From Symsagittifera roscoffensis (taxonomy: Eukaryota > Xenacoelomorpha > Acoela > Convolutidae), in NCBI RefSeq assembly GCF_963678635.1, contig NC_087066.1:50027581-50091580 (forward strand): a DNA stretch of 64,000 nt, read 5' to 3'. Below the pieces are notes generated by a model. It made no database searches, was not told where the DNA came from, and saw only the letters and a program-made list of their open reading frames with translations. The position numbers and the translations under genes are program-made. Shown one piece after another: positions 63,020 to 64,000 of the stretch. Within the stretch, counting starts at the first letter, position 1, and the number at the start of each line of letters is the position of its first letter.

Positions 63020-63448
63020 CTATCATACACATGTATCCTCTAAAGATATCAGTTTTTCAGACCCTTCTCTATCCTTTTTCTCAAAACCCGATCACCATAA
63101 ACCTTCCCCCCGAACAGGACCTCAAGATTTACTGGTCACACACTGTGACTGTGAAGAAAATGAGCAAAAAAAACCTTACATAAATATGCAAAAAACCAAG
63201 TAACTCAATGCGATTCCAAACCACAATCAATTGAAACAAAAAACATAATATCTACACTTTACTAAAAAGTACGAGCTACAACACTAACAAGATATAAATT
63301 CACAGCGACTTTTTCCGAAAAGAAAGTACATTGTTCACAAGTTTCAAATGGAAATAAAAATAGAGTACATCATGAATCATTCTACCAAAGTAACATCAAA
63401 AGACTATTACATCTCAGATCTGACGATTGTAAAAATGAACCTAAACGA
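63020..63448. other. Short region without supported gene
   Basis: A 72-codon frame (62,985-63,203) is Pro/Ser-rich and ends in Lys. The remainder is AT-rich. Probably the linker between two 3' frames of element B; nothing specific is seen. Confidence 0.3.
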
Positions 63449-63991
63449 TTGAAAATCACATCAAACAAAGGCACAAACAGAAAATTAGTACACGTTCAAG
63501 TTTTTCCAGACTCAGCACATCCAGCCGAACTTGGAAGATACCAAGGTCATATAAAACTAGACAACAAATGTCCTTTCCACGGAGCACGTGGAAGATTAAC
63601 TTATGATCTCCATGATAAAATTGGATACCACATAATGGACTAAACAACCCCTCAATTTCTAAAGCCGACACTAAAAATGAAGGATACCAAGAAATAATGT
63701 TTTTTGATTGGAAAATACAACTTGAAAAAGTACAACTAATACGAGATTTAAAAGATGACACTAAATCAAGGAATCAGACTCCCTTGCAAAAGTGACCGTA
63801 GAAATTGCGATTTGACACAAGCAACAATTGTTTGGTTCCCTGAAGACACTTGTACCACGTTTCAAGTAGCAAAAATACTCGCTAGAATGATAAAATTTCA
63901 TCAGAAATATTTTATCGAATCAATTCCTTATGAAGATGTAAACCCTGACAACATCAGAAAAAGTAATTTTGACTTTAGAAACATTAAATAA
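63449..63991 (+). pseudogene. Element B Cys-containing 3' frame, possible envelope-like remnant
   Basis: Two plus-strand frames, 63,449-63,643 and 63,755-63,991, with stops and shifts between them. The first has HPAELGRYQGHIKL and CPFHGARGRLTYDLHDKIGY. The second has CKSDRRNCDLTQATIVW, then FPEDTC and MIKFHQKYFIESIPYEDV. Spaced cysteines and aromatic beta patterns recall the extracellular part of retroelement glycoproteins, but neither signal peptide nor membrane anchor is in the window. This is a suggestion from position and composition, not a family match. Confidence 0.35.
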
Positions 63992-64000
63992 TATAGAAAA

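Larger units (their letters stand above)
53498..63991 (+). mobile_element. Decayed Ty3/Gypsy element B, right end outside the window
   Basis: Plus-strand remnants in order: possible LTR and primer site, long leader, gag N-terminal part, gag capsid, zinc-knuckle trace, integrase with its C-terminal tail, and a 3' region with Cys-rich frames that may be envelope-like. Protease, RT and RNase H are not detectable between about 58,400 and 58,860, so the copy has an internal deletion. The fragment at 33,975-35,440 belongs to a Gypsy lineage of similar type but cannot be shown to be the missing part. Confidence 0.75.

Noticed and set aside
1-63991. tRNA or rRNA genes, or a spliced host gene
   Set aside because: No cloverleaf with recognisable A and B boxes or rRNA core sequence was noticed, and every supported frame belongs to a mobile element. 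A tRNAscan or Rfam run would be needed to exclude small RNAs.

Overview
The window is a patchwork of invertebrate mobile elements. I find no rRNA, no tRNA, no CRISPR array and no ordinary single-copy host gene. The organism is an animal, most likely an invertebrate. The evidence is a Polinton/Maverick DNA transposon, a BEL/Pao retrotransposon and at least two Ty3/Gypsy lineages in an AT-rich background. A nematode is plausible, but the sequence does not prove it. Base composition shifts near 14.5 kb: the coding part of the first element is visibly richer in G and C than everything to its right.

Region 1 (1-18,845, minus strand) is one very large Ty3/Gypsy-type element whose left end lies outside the window. 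In its own direction (right to left) it has an LTR-like block, a ~4 kb leader with a repeated TCCGGA-type motif, gag, and pol in the -1 frame. Next comes a 1,339-codon ORF3 with an SGNH hydrolase domain and a second, degenerate SGNH-like domain. A further reading frame, in frame with ORF3 after a single TAA, runs off the edge. Pol is uninterrupted (2,406 codons from its first ATG). Past the integrase it carries a ~140-residue domain that reads like a TARG1/OARD1-type macrodomain. A G-TTA-AAC heptamer sits in exact phase for -1 frameshifting at the gag/pol junction.

Region 2 (18,405-33,865) is a tandem array of shortened relatives of that element in the same orientation. The units are A (LTR-like), N (~3 kb noncoding leader) and P (end of gag, protease, and only the start of the region before reverse transcriptase), with individual blocks deleted. 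The block order shows how non-autonomous derivatives were made and recombined.

Region 3 (33,975-36,474, plus strand) has a decayed RNase H/integrase fragment of another Gypsy family and unassigned reading frames. Region 4 (36,969-44,895, minus strand) is a decayed Polinton. It has protease, major capsid protein, small core-like protein, penton-like minor capsid protein, integrase, FtsK/A32-type packaging ATPase, a small membrane protein and three further reading frames. Most recognisable genes are broken by stops or frameshifts, and no polymerase B is visible. Region 5 (45,141-52,795) holds short repeats, a small inverted-repeat element with poly-C runs, and a decayed BEL/Pao element with a recognisable LTR pair and primer-binding site. 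Region 6 (about 53,497 to the right edge, plus strand) is a decayed Gypsy element. It has gag, a gap where protease/RT/RNase H should be, integrase, and a 3' region that may be envelope-like.

Only the region 1 element looks coding-competent. The most interesting features are its domain content (a macrodomain on Pol, tandem SGNH domains in ORF3, the frameshift site) and the adjacent array that appears to descend from the same lineage.
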